NCBI GenBank assembly: GCA_001776545.1
Contig: MFBZ01000028.1
Coordinates: forward strand, 1-51,588
From: Candidatus Curtissbacteria bacterium RIFCSPLOWO2_12_FULL_41_16
GTDB taxonomy: Bacteria > Patescibacteriota > Microgenomatia > Curtissbacterales > GWA2-41-24
DNA length: 51,588 bases
Direction of reading: 5' to 3'
Each line of letters begins with the position of its first letter. Position 1 is the stretch's first letter. Of the stretch, positions 40,393 to 48,076 are shown piece after piece. Both the position numbers and the translations under genes were made by a program. Under the pieces are notes generated by a model. It did not search any database. It was given only the letters and a program-made list of their open reading frames with translations, and was not told the origin of the DNA.

Positions 40393-41000
40393 TGAAATTT
40401 ATTGATTTATCCGTTTCATTAAACGAAAATACTCCGGTTTATCCTGGCGATCCTCAAGTCAAAGTCCAAAAAGTCGGAATTTTGGAAAAAGACGGCTATC
40501 AAGATCACTTGATAAGCTTTGGCAATCATAATGGAACTCATATCGATGCTCCTTCGCACATGATAGCCGGCGGAAAAAATCTTGATAAAATTTCACCGGA
40601 TCAATTTATCGGCAGGGGAGTTTGTATAAAAGTTGATAAAAAATTCGATTTGGAGCAAGTCAAAAAGGTCGATATACAACAAGGCGACATTGTTTTATTC
40701 CATTCGGGTATGACCTCTGTTTATCATCAGCCGGCATATTACAACGATTATCCCGCCATGTCGGAAGAAGTCGCCAATTATTTAGTTGATAAAAAGGTAA
40801 AAATGGTAGGTGTTGATATGTGCAGCCCGGATAAAGAACCATTCCCGGTCCATAGGATCTTATTGAAAAGAAATATTCTGATTATCGAAAACCTTACCAA
40901 TCTCGCGCAACTTGCAGGTAAAAACTTTAACGTTTATGCTTTACCGATAAAACTCCAAATCGACGGCGCTCCTGCAAGAGTTATTGCCAAAATTCTCTGA
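40392..41000 (+). CDS. Cyclase-family protein (kynurenine formamidase-like metal hydrolase)
   Basis: 202 residues. The signature HNGTHIDAPSH (HxGTHxDxPxH) is present at about residues 48-58. IDLSVSLNENTPVYPGDP opens the protein, and DIVLFHSGM and GVDMCSPDKEPFPVHRILL follow, as in the cyclase/KynB family. Members are Zn- or Mn-dependent amide or ester hydrolases such as arylformamidase. Neither tryptophan catabolism nor polyketide genes are nearby, so the substrate is open. It begins at the last base of the RpiB-like stop and ends right before the hydrolase ATG. Confidence 0.82.
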   Translation: MKFIDLSVSLNENTPVYPGDPQVKVQKVGILEKDGYQDHLISFGNHNGTHIDAPSHMIAGGKNLDKISPDQFIGRGVCIKVDKKFDLEQVKKVDIQQGDIVLFHSGMTSVYHQPAYYNDYPAMSEEVANYLVDKKVKMVGVDMCSPDKEPFPVHRILLKRNILIIENLTNLAQLAGKNFNVYALPIKLQIDGAPARVIAKIL

Positions 41001-41690
41001 ATGTTTATAGAAAAAAGAAGTTTTAAAAACAGTAGAAGTTTAACGCTTGCCGCCATTTACGAAGGTGAAGACAAAAAGGCACCTACAGTCGTAATTTGCC
41101 ACGGATACGCCAGTTCGAAAGACTCAGTCTCTCAAAGAGATATTTCCAAAAGACTTATTAAATCGGGATTCTCGGTTTATAGATTTGATTTTACAGGTTG
41201 TGGTCAGTCACAGGGATCAATTGAGAACCTGGTACCGAGCGTAGGATTAGATGATTTAAATTCAGCAATTGCCGATTTTGGCAAAAAGGAATTTATACTT
41301 TGTGGAACAAGTTTTGGTGGTTATGTCGCTATACTTTATGCTTCTCAGCATATCCTCTTAGCTCTTGCTCTAAAATGTCCTGTTTCGGATTACCCTGCAG
41401 TTCTCGAAGCTAATCAAGAGGAAGACAAAGAATCCAGAAGGAAAATCCTAGCTGAGTCTCAAAAGATAGACATCTACCAATTAGCCTCAAAGATAAAAGT
41501 GCCAACAATTATTGTCCACGGGGACACAGATGAGATAGTTTCTCTTTCACAGAGCAATAAACTCATTAAGACTTTAGGTTCAAAAGTCAAAAAGCTAAAA
41601 ATTATCGAAGGTGGAGTACATAGATTACGTGGTCGACCCATGCAAAAAGCCCACGAAGTAATTATTGATTTCTTCAAAAAAATCTGTTGA
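41001..41690 (+). CDS. Alpha/beta hydrolase (serine aminopeptidase-like)
   Basis: 229 residues. The catalytic triad is readable: nucleophile Ser in CGTSFGGYVA, Asp in IIVHGDTDEIV, His in EGGVHRL. The oxyanion region is VICHGYASSKDS. Family S33-type hydrolases and esterases have this layout. It begins directly after the cyclase stop, so the three genes 39970-41690 are one transcript. No signal peptide. Substrate unknown; the pairing with a cyclase hints at successive amide or ester cleavage of one compound. Confidence 0.82.
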   Translation: MFIEKRSFKNSRSLTLAAIYEGEDKKAPTVVICHGYASSKDSVSQRDISKRLIKSGFSVYRFDFTGCGQSQGSIENLVPSVGLDDLNSAIADFGKKEFILCGTSFGGYVAILYASQHILLALALKCPVSDYPAVLEANQEEDKESRRKILAESQKIDIYQLASKIKVPTIIVHGDTDEIVSLSQSNKLIKTLGSKVKKLKIIEGGVHRLRGRPMQKAHEVIIDFFKKIC

Positions 41691-41715
41691 ACTAACTTCA
41701 CTCATCTGACATAAT
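41687..41715 (+). promoter_or_regulatory. ileS promoter
   Basis: TTGAAC (41687-41692), a 17-base spacer and CATAAT (41710-41715), with TGA directly before the -10. The ATG is at 41726, ten bases after the -10, so the leader would be a few bases at most. Confidence 0.55.
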
Positions 41716-41725
41716 TAGTTCTATC

Positions 41726-44620
41726 ATGGCTCAAAAACCACCCTTTAAACCAGTTGACCCCAAGCAGGATTTTGTGGCAATGGAAAAAAGGCTTTTGGAT
41801 TACTGGTATTCAAAAGGAATTGTCAAAAAATATTTAGAGAGAAATAAAAAAAGCAAAAAGAAATTTTCTTTTTTGGATGGACCAATTACAGCAAATAACC
41901 CAATGGGGGTTCATCATGCCTGGGGTAGGAGTTACAAAGATCTTTGGCAGCGCTTCTACAATATGTTGGGGTACAAACAGCGTTTCCAAAACGGCTTCGA
42001 CGAGCAAGGACTTTGGGTTGAGGTAGAAGTTGAAAAAGAACTTGGTTTTAAAAACAAAAAAGATATCGAAAAATTTGGCATTGACAAATTTGTTAACCTT
42101 TGCAAAGAGCGGGTCAAAAAATATTCACAAATCCAAACTGAACAAAGCAAGCGTCTTGGGTATTTTATGGATTGGGATAATTCTTATCACACCTCCGCCG
42201 ACGAGAATAACTATGCTATCTGGAACTTTTTAAAAGTTTGCCATCAGAAAGGTTATTTATATAAAGGAAGAGATTCCGTTCCCTGGTGCCCCCGCTGCGG
42301 CACCGCCATCTCCCAACACGAGATACTAACCGAAGAGTATCAAGAAATAACTCACAAAGCAGTCTATGTGAAGTATCTACTCAAAAGTCAGTTGTCAAAT
42401 GTCAATGGTCAACTGTTCCTACTAGTCTGGACAACGACACCTTGGACTTTACCGTCAAACGTCGCAATCGCCGTCAATCCAGAACTTAAATACGGACAAT
42501 GGGAAAAAGAAGGTCAATCATTGATCATGGAAGTATCCAGTGCAGAGAGAATCGGGATCAATCAAAAACCGAAAAAGCTATTCAATGGGAAAAATTTCGT
42601 AGGTTTAACTTATCAAGGCATTTTTGACGAATTTTCGGCTTTAGCAGGCGTAACATACAGAATAGTTGCAGCCAAAAAGCTCGTGAACGCCGAAGAAGGA
42701 ACAGGACTTGTGCACATCGCTCCCGGGGCTGGAGAAGAAGATTTTGATATAGCCCAAAAAGAAAACTTAAACGTTATTGAATCAATTGACGAATCAGCCA
42801 ACTACATCGAAGGATTCGGTGATCTAACTGGCAAGAACGCCAAAGATAACCCGGATCTGGTCATCGAAAAACTAAAAGAAAAAAAAGTTCTTTTTAAGGT
42901 CGAGGATTACACTCACCGTTATCCTGTCTGCTGGCGCTGCAAAACCGAACTTGTCTGGCGCGTTGTAGATGAATGGTATATAGCAATGAACCATCCTTCG
43001 CGTGAAGTCTTCGATCCTGAGGGCCTCAGACCCGAACGGGCTTCGGACGGCCAGTCGCAAAGAACCCTTAGACAGCAAATGGTCGATGTGGCCAAAAAAA
43101 TTCATTGGATCCCTGGTTTCGGTCTAGATCGTGAACTTGATTGGCTCAAAAACATGCATGACTGGCTAATTTCCAAAAAACGTTACTGGGGTCTTGCGCT
43201 GCCAATTTGGGAATGCACAAAATGTGGCAATTTTGAGGTAATTGGTGACAAGGAAGAACTCAAAGAAAAAGCAGTAGCCGGCTGGAACCAGTTTGATGAT
43301 CATTCCCCTCACCGTCCTTGGGTCGATGAAGTCAAAATAAAATGTCCCAAGTGTCAAGCAGTCATTTCCAGAATTCCAGACGTCGGCAATCCCTGGCTTG
43401 ATGCAGGAATAGTGCCATTTTCAACCATGCCCGAAGATTGGTTTCCGGCAGATTTCATAACCGAGTCTTTCCCGGGTCAATTTAAGAATTGGTTCTACTC
43501 TTTGATCGCCATGTCTGCAGTTCTAAAAAATAAAAATCCCTTTAAAACAGTTCTTGGCTTTGCCACGCTTCTAGATGAAAAAGGTGAAGAAATGCATAAA
43601 AGCAAAGGCAATGCAATTGAGTTTAATGAAGCTGCGGATAAAATCGGTGTCGACGTTATGCGTTGGCTATACACCAGCCAAAATCCTGTCAACAATTTAC
43701 TTTTTGGTTATCACCGGGCGGATGAAGTTAGACGAAGATTCTATTTAATTTTATGGAACGTCTATACGTTCTTTGTGATCTACGCAAATATTGATAACTG
43801 GGATCCTCCCAAAAAGCCAATTGTCAATAACAAGCTGGCAAATATACTAGACAAATGGATTCATTCCAGATTTAACTTGACGATCGAAACTGTTACCAAA
43901 TCGCTTATTAATTACGAGACCCAGATTGCTTGTCTGGCTATCGAGGATTTTGTAATTAATGATCTCTCCACCTGGTATGTCCGTCGTAGTAGGGATAGGG
44001 TAGGGGCAAGTAGCCAAAACGCAAAAGACAAAGAGACTTTTTACTCGACATTTTACGAAGTACTAGTCAATCTTTCTAAATTGATAGCGCCGTTTGTCCC
44101 CTTTATTGCCGAAGAAATTTATATCAATTTGACGAAAGAAAATTCCGTTCATCTTTCCGACTTCCCTGCCGTAAACCAGATTCTAATCGACAAAAAACTT
44201 GAACACCAGATGGATCAAGCCCGCCAGATAGTTGAAAAAGCCCACGCCCAAAGGAAAAAAGCAGGCATTAAAGTTCGCCAGCCACTTAGCGAGTTAATTT
44301 ATGGCAGTAGTCTCTTGCCGATGGGCATTGAAAAGATAGTTGCCGATGAAGTTAATGTTAAAACCGTTACTTTTAAAACGGATGCCGACATTGAACTGGA
44401 CACAAAAATCACTTCCGCTCTTAAAGCGGAAGGCGAAGCTCGTGAAATAATTCGTCAAATCCAACAGGCAAGAAAAGAGGCAAATTGCCGACTGGATGAA
44501 AAAGTTATTGTCAAGTTGCCTTCCTGGCCAAAAAAGTTTGGAGCATACATTAAAAGAGAAACACTTTCTCAAAACCTGATTGTTGGTCGTAAAATGGAAA
44601 TTAAAAGAGCCATAAGATGA
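41726..44620 (+). CDS. ileS: Isoleucine--tRNA ligase
   Basis: 964 residues, class Ia. The HIGH region reads NPMGVHHAWGRSYKDL, and the KMSKS loop is MHKSKGNAIEF. Other landmarks are NGFDEQGLWVEVEVEKELG, the editing domain (WTTTPWTLPSNVAIAVNP, GTGLVHIAPGAGEEDF), Zn-type cysteines (WCPRCGTAI and CTKCGNFEV/KCPKCQA) and the C-terminal anticodon domain. Two in-frame repeat inserts are present: QLSNVNGQL at about 222-230 and a REP-like insert at about 430-447. The rodA start overlaps the stop (ATGA). The protein belongs to the VHHAWGR subgroup seen in Chloroflexi/CPR-type bacteria, as far as I recall. Confidence 0.95.
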   Translation: MAQKPPFKPVDPKQDFVAMEKRLLDYWYSKGIVKKYLERNKKSKKKFSFLDGPITANNPMGVHHAWGRSYKDLWQRFYNMLGYKQRFQNGFDEQGLWVEVEVEKELGFKNKKDIEKFGIDKFVNLCKERVKKYSQIQTEQSKRLGYFMDWDNSYHTSADENNYAIWNFLKVCHQKGYLYKGRDSVPWCPRCGTAISQHEILTEEYQEITHKAVYVKYLLKSQLSNVNGQLFLLVWTTTPWTLPSNVAIAVNPELKYGQWEKEGQSLIMEVSSAERIGINQKPKKLFNGKNFVGLTYQGIFDEFSALAGVTYRIVAAKKLVNAEEGTGLVHIAPGAGEEDFDIAQKENLNVIESIDESANYIEGFGDLTGKNAKDNPDLVIEKLKEKKVLFKVEDYTHRYPVCWRCKTELVWRVVDEWYIAMNHPSREVFDPEGLRPERASDGQSQRTLRQQMVDVAKKIHWIPGFGLDRELDWLKNMHDWLISKKRYWGLALPIWECTKCGNFEVIGDKEELKEKAVAGWNQFDDHSPHRPWVDEVKIKCPKCQAVISRIPDVGNPWLDAGIVPFSTMPEDWFPADFITESFPGQFKNWFYSLIAMSAVLKNKNPFKTVLGFATLLDEKGEEMHKSKGNAIEFNEAADKIGVDVMRWLYTSQNPVNNLLFGYHRADEVRRRFYLILWNVYTFFVIYANIDNWDPPKKPIVNNKLANILDKWIHSRFNLTIETVTKSLINYETQIACLAIEDFVINDLSTWYVRRSRDRVGASSQNAKDKETFYSTFYEVLVNLSKLIAPFVPFIAEEIYINLTKENSVHLSDFPAVNQILIDKKLEHQMDQARQIVEKAHAQRKKAGIKVRQPLSELIYGSSLLPMGIEKIVADEVNVKTVTFKTDADIELDTKITSALKAEGEAREIIRQIQQARKEANCRLDEKVIVKLPSWPKKFGAYIKRETLSQNLIVGRKMEIKRAIR
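42387..42416. repeat. GTCAA-type microrepeat inside ileS
   Basis: GTCAGTTGTCAAATGTCAAT then GGTCAACTGTT, encoding SQLSNVNGQLF just before the conserved WTTTPW editing motif. It resembles the ddl microrepeat at 27715-27744 at both DNA and peptide level. Confidence 0.55.
43014..43062. repeat. REP-like GC-rich element in frame within ileS
   Basis: Palindromes GAGGGCCTC and CCCG-AA-CGGG, with CTCAGACCCGAA also found in the murE element. It encodes DPEGLRPERASDGQSQR between REVF and LRQQMVDVAKKIHWIPG, where related IleRS have a continuous short helix. The frame is kept. Confidence 0.6.
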
Positions 44621-45672
44621 GGCGAATTTGGGATTGGCCGCTTTTTTTGTTGATTTTGGCAATCGGCTCTGTTTCTCTACTTGTCATTTATTCGATTAAC
44701 AAGAACTTAGCCTTAAACCAGCTTGTCTTTTGGTTGCTCGGATTGACAGTTTTATACTTTGTTTCCCTCTTCGATTTTCGATCTTTTCTAAAAATTTCTC
44801 TCGGCTTTTATGTTTTGACTATTATATTTCTTGCACTAGTCCATTTTGTTGGAGAACCCGTGCGAGGGTCAATTCGCTGGATCGACCTCGGTTTCTTCAG
44901 GTTTCAACCCTCAGAAATTGCCAAAGTTTCAAGCGTTATCGCTTTGGCATCGTTTTATTCGCAAAAATCCGCAAAAGATCTTAGAAATTTAGTTCTTAGC
45001 CTGCTCATTATTTTACCTTTAGTTTTTCTTATTTTGATTCAACCGGATATCGGTAACGCTCTTATAATAGTATGTATCTGGTTCGGCATATCTTTAATTT
45101 CTGGTTTACAAATTAAGCACTTGCTTATTTTTAGTCTTTTGGCAATTATTTTGGCAACATTTTCATACGAGGTTCTTGCTCCATATCAAAAAGGAAGAAT
45201 CTCCGCCTTTATAAACCCAGAAAAAGATCCGCTGGGAGCAGGCTATAACATTATTCAGTCAAAAATAGCCATTGGCTCAGGTCAATTTTTCGGACGCGGC
45301 TTAGGACGCGGCTCTCAATCGCAGTTGAAATTCTTACCCGAGACCGAGAGTGACTTTATTTTTGCAGTAACTGGCGAACAATTAGGTTTCCTGGGAGCAA
45401 GTCTTGTAATTGTTCTTTTTACAGCCATCCTTTTGAGAATAATTAATTTTGCTAAAAACGACATTGATAGATTTAGCCAACTTATTATGACCGGAATAAC
45501 CTCATTCATGCTTTCCCAATTTTTCATAAATATCGGTATGAATATGGGAATCGTTCCGGTGACCGGCATCACTTTGCCTCTAGTTTCCTATGGGGGTTCT
45601 TCTCTTGTTTCAACCCTCTTTTTATTAGGTATAATTTTCTCAATTAGAAGATTGAGATCGCAAATTGAATAA
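44617..45672 (+). CDS. rodA: SEDS peptidoglycan glycosyltransferase RodA
   Basis: 351 residues with about ten membrane helices. FQPSEIAKVSSVIALASFYS, LIQPDIGNALIIV, GAGYNIIQSKIAIGSGQFFGRGLGRGSQSQLKFLPETESDFIFAVTGEQLGFLG and ITLPLVSYGGSSLVSTL are the SEDS hallmarks. Because the dcw cluster already has ftsW, this copy outside it is the likely elongation polymerase RodA. It is coupled to ileS through ATGA (44617-44620). Its partner class B PBP is not next to it; the only PBP in the window is FtsI. Confidence 0.9.
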   Translation: MRRIWDWPLFLLILAIGSVSLLVIYSINKNLALNQLVFWLLGLTVLYFVSLFDFRSFLKISLGFYVLTIIFLALVHFVGEPVRGSIRWIDLGFFRFQPSEIAKVSSVIALASFYSQKSAKDLRNLVLSLLIILPLVFLILIQPDIGNALIIVCIWFGISLISGLQIKHLLIFSLLAIILATFSYEVLAPYQKGRISAFINPEKDPLGAGYNIIQSKIAIGSGQFFGRGLGRGSQSQLKFLPETESDFIFAVTGEQLGFLGASLVIVLFTAILLRIINFAKNDIDRFSQLIMTGITSFMLSQFFINIGMNMGIVPVTGITLPLVSYGGSSLVSTLFLLGIIFSIRRLRSQIE

Positions 45673-45693
45673 CTCGTCTCTTTTTGTTAAAAT
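45665..45693 (+). promoter_or_regulatory. rplU promoter, extended -10
   Basis: TTGAAT (45665-45670), a 17-base spacer and TGT-TAAAAT (hexamer 45688-45693). The expected start is about 45700 and the ATG is at 45703, so the transcript is nearly leaderless. Confidence 0.6.
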
Positions 45694-45702
45694 TCAGACT
45701 TA

Positions 45703-46023
45703 ATGAATAGATGGGCAGTTATCAAAACCGGCGGTAAACAGTATAAGGTCGTCGAGGGGGAAGTTATACATATTGAAAAATTGGCAGTAGATAAAGACCC
45801 CGTTATAACCTTTAAAGATGTCCTTTTAGCCAAAAATGAAAGAGGCTTGGTTCTTGGTAAACCGATAATTGCAGGTGCCAAGGTTCAAGCCAAGGTTTTA
45901 AAAAAGCAAAAAGGTGCAAAAATCAGGGTAGTTAAATTCAAATCCAAATCTCGATATCTGAAAACCTATGGTCACAGACAAACAAGAATGAAAGTTTTAA
46001 TAGAAAAAATTCAGCTTCAATAG
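45703..46023 (+). CDS. rplU: 50S ribosomal protein L21
   Basis: 106 residues. The N-terminal WAVIKTGGKQYKVVEGEVIHIEKL and the C-terminal KFKSKSRYLKTYGHRQTRMKVLIEKI are the family hallmarks (the KYRRRKGHRQ block). L21 binds 23S rRNA domain V/II near L20. The gene is followed by a REP-like element and then rpmA, its usual partner. The ordering rplU-rpmA is conserved, but here the two are separated by 254 bases with a separate promoter. Confidence 0.97.
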   Translation: MNRWAVIKTGGKQYKVVEGEVIHIEKLAVDKDPVITFKDVLLAKNERGLVLGKPIIAGAKVQAKVLKKQKGAKIRVVKFKSKSRYLKTYGHRQTRMKVLIEKIQLQ

Positions 46024-46127
46024 GCAAGACGGCGAATTTTTCTCCCGTTAAATTATTTAAAAGGGTCTGCATTTTAAAAATGTAGTGAAAAATCACAATT
46101 ATTTATTCCGAGCGAGCAAAAACCGTG

Positions 46128-46200
46128 GCCTTCAGGTCTTCGACCGTGAGGCTCAGATCTTCGATTCCGAGACTCAGATTCGAGGAACCGAATCGGCCGT
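46128..46200. repeat. REP-like palindromic element between rplU and rpmA
   Basis: CAGGTCTTCGACC..GAGGCTCAGATCTTCGATTCCGAGACTCAGATTCGAGGA, given here in pieces, closely follows the element inside murE (22534-22640) with only scattered differences. Outer words GTGGCC and GGCCGTG also pair. It is intergenic here. Confidence 0.8.
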
Positions 46201-46223
46201 GTGTAGTTTATATTTATACAGGG

Positions 46224-46252
46224 TTGACACTTCGTGAAAAGAAATGTAGAAT
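46224..46252 (+). promoter_or_regulatory. rpmA promoter
   Basis: Consensus TTGACA (46224-46229), a 17-base spacer and TAGAAT (46247-46252). The ATG is at 46278, giving a leader of about 20 bases. The REP-like element ends just upstream. Confidence 0.75.
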
Positions 46253-46277
46253 CGCACAATAAGTAACAAGCAGTAAA

Positions 46278-46523
46278 ATGGCTCATAAAAAAGGCGGAGG
46301 GGCAACTACTAAAAATCGAGACTCAGCCGGTAAAAGACTCGGTATAAAGGTTTATGGAGGCCAAAAGGCTTGGCCTGGAAAAATTATTGTCAGACAGCGT
46401 GGTACAAAATTTTTCCCTGGGCAAGGAGCTTTAATTGGAAGAGATCATACGATATTCGCGGTCGCCCAAGGCATTGTTAAGTTTAGAAAAAGACTAGGCA
46501 AAAATTTTGTTGATATAAACTAA
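46278..46523 (+). CDS. rpmA: 50S ribosomal protein L27
   Basis: 81 residues. [27 protein letters not shown] and the central [17 protein letters not shown] are diagnostic. The N-terminus begins MAHKKGGG directly, with no Firmicute-type propeptide to be cleaved. L27 reaches the peptidyl transferase centre. It is followed by parB eight bases after its stop, so parB is likely read from the rpmA promoter. Confidence 0.97.
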   Translation: MAHKKGGGATTKNRDSAGKRLGIKVYGGQKAWPGKIIVRQRGTKFFPGQGALIGRDHTIFAVAQGIVKFRKRLGKNFVDIN

Positions 46524-46531
46524 AGACTCAC

Positions 46532-47383
46532 GTGGAAGAGAATCAAATCTTCGAAATAGATACCGATATGCTCCAGGCAAATCCGCTTCAGCCACGTGGG
46601 TTAATAACACCCGACTCATTAGTCGAACTTGTAGATTCTATAAGACAACATGGCATTTTGGAACCTCTTGTTCTTGCTAAAACCCCCGCGGGCTTTCAGA
46701 TTATCGCGGGGGAAAGAAGATGGCGCGCTGCCAAAATTGCCGGTCTTTCAAAAGTTCCTGTCATTATTAAGGAAACTACCCCCCAAGGGATGTTGGAGAT
46801 GGCCATTATTGAAAATGTGCAAAGAATTGACCTTAATCCGCTGGAACGTGCTCAGGCCTTCAAAAGGTTAATAGATGAATTCGGTTTATCAACTGGCGAA
46901 ATCGCTGTTAAAATTGCCAAAAGCGCACCCTATGTCTCCAATACCCTTAGACTCCTTTCTCTTCCAGATGCCCTTAAAGATGCTATTGCCTCTGGTGCCA
47001 CTACCGAAGGTCATGCCAGGGCCCTTGCTTCCCTTGAAGATCCTCATCTGATCATTGAGGCATACAAAATTATTCTTTCCGACAATTTATCGGTAAGAGG
47101 AGCTGAAGAACTTGCTCGCAAGATGAAAGCAAGAGAAAATATCGCTCCCAAGCAACAATCGCCAGCCCAAAGACTCCAAAATGAAGAACTTGATCATTAC
47201 CAAGACGAGCTATCCTCAAAACTTTCCACGGGAGGAGTTAATGTTAAGGTAAAAATTAGTCAATCAAGAATTGAGGCTAAAATGCATCTGGTGGCAAAAG
47301 GTAATGTTGATGCAACCTCAGCGGTCATAAAACGTATCAGGGACACCATAATCAATTCGGGGAATCAACCTCAGGCCACCTGA
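46532..47383 (+). CDS. parB: ParB/Spo0J-type chromosome partitioning protein
   Basis: 283 residues, GTG start. The N-terminal nuclease/CTPase domain has QANPLQPRG, LVDSIRQHGILEPLVLAKTPAGFQIIAGERRWRAAKIAGL (the GERRWRA box) and AIIENVQRIDLNPLERAQAF. The helix-turn-helix is STGEIAVKIAKSAPYVSNTLRLLSLP, and a C-terminal dimerisation domain follows. ParB spreads from parS to load SMC and works with ParA. No parA is nearby, and no parS consensus is visible. Its 3' end overlaps the convergent lepB gene by 66 bases. Confidence 0.93.
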   Translation: MEENQIFEIDTDMLQANPLQPRGLITPDSLVELVDSIRQHGILEPLVLAKTPAGFQIIAGERRWRAAKIAGLSKVPVIIKETTPQGMLEMAIIENVQRIDLNPLERAQAFKRLIDEFGLSTGEIAVKIAKSAPYVSNTLRLLSLPDALKDAIASGATTEGHARALASLEDPHLIIEAYKIILSDNLSVRGAEELARKMKARENIAPKQQSPAQRLQNEELDHYQDELSSKLSTGGVNVKVKISQSRIEAKMHLVAKGNVDATSAVIKRIRDTIINSGNQPQAT

Positions 47384-47896
47384 ATTGGAAGATTTGAAAA
47401 TTGGCCAATAAACAAGCCATGCTTTCCCTTTTATTGTTTTTTGATCAATTGGACCAAAACTTCTAGAATCAGAAGAAGATCCTCGATTGTCTCCTAAAAC
47501 AAAATACTGATTTTGAGAAAGACTGACACTCAGGCTTCCTTGCGTCTTTTGGGTTTCATAAGATTCTTGCAGTTTCTGGTCATTAATAAAAACTGTTCCA
47601 TCTTCTAGATGCACTATATCTCCCGGTAATCCGATTATTCTTTTGATAAAATCTACATTTCGTGTGCCGGGAGCCTTGAAGACTACGACATCTCCTCTTG
47701 AAGGTTTATATAGATAGTAACTGACTTTTTCAGTTAAAAGCAGTTCTCCGTTTTCGAAGTTTGGCATCATCGAATCACCTTTTATTCGGTGAGGTTGGAC
47801 CAAAAATATATACACAAAAAAGAAAATCCCCAAAGAAATTAGCGCAGTTTGAACAATCTCCTTTATTGCGTTAACGATTACCTCTCGCACACTCAT
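47318..47896 (-). CDS. lepB: Signal peptidase I
   Basis: 192 residues. The N-terminal membrane helix (about residues 14-33) is followed by the catalytic Ser42 in KGDSMMPNF and Lys85 in DFIKRIIGLPGD, and by the box E motif GDNRGSSSDSRSFGPI. These are all hallmarks of the S26 signal peptidases that remove signal peptides from exported proteins. Its last 22 codons lie on the strand opposite the end of parB. The promoter is probably the palindrome at 47941-47967, read to the left. Confidence 0.95.
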   Translation of the reverse strand: MSVREVIVNAIKEIVQTALISLGIFFFVYIFLVQPHRIKGDSMMPNFENGELLLTEKVSYYLYKPSRGDVVVFKAPGTRNVDFIKRIIGLPGDIVHLEDGTVFINDQKLQESYETQKTQGSLSVSLSQNQYFVLGDNRGSSSDSRSFGPIDQKTIKGKAWLVYWPIFKSSNSGGLRLIPRIDYGVPDTFYDR

Positions 47897-47940
47897 GCTT
47901 TATTTTAACAAAAATAGCCTTCTAAAAGAGAAGGCGGACT

Positions 47941-47967
47941 GAGGTAATTTTATGATAAAATTACCTC
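47941..47967. promoter_or_regulatory. 27-base perfect palindrome with overlapping -10 elements between lepB and tRNA-Val
   Basis: GAGGTAATTTTA (47941-47952), loop TGA, and TAAAATTACCTC (47956-47967). On the plus strand TG-A-TAAAAT (47953-47961) is an extended -10 that would start tRNA-Val transcription at about 47968. By symmetry the minus strand has TAAAAT for lepB. It could be a divergent promoter, an operator, or both. No -35 is clear on either strand. Confidence 0.5.
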
Positions 47968-47986
47968 ACAAGTACAGAGGCCAAAC

Positions 47987-48059
47987 GGGCTCATAGCTCA
48001 GTCGGTAGAGCATTCGCATCACACGCGAAGGGTCTCAGGTTCGAGTCCTGATGAGCCCA
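47987..48059 (+). tRNA. tRNA-Val (anticodon CAC)
   Basis: Full cloverleaf: acceptor GGGCTCA/TGAGCCC, D arm GCTC/GAGC, anticodon stem TTCGC/GCGAA with loop ATCACAC (anticodon CAC at 48020-48022), T arm TCAGG/CCTGA with TTCGAGT. Discriminator A; the CCA end is not encoded. Reads GUG. Confidence 0.97.
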
Positions 48060-48076
48060 CAGTTTTAAAAAATTCG

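Noticed and set aside
46060-46082. TTTAAAA...TTTTAAA inverted repeat after rplU as terminator
   Set aside because: A pure AT stem is too weak and no T-run follows; not reported as a terminator.
46525-46600. Two CACGTG cores (46529-46534 and 46593-46598) near the start of parB as parS sites
   Set aside because: parS is TGTTTCACGTGAAACA; outside the central six bases the matches are poor (about half), and both sit in coding or junction sequence. No convincing parS was found.
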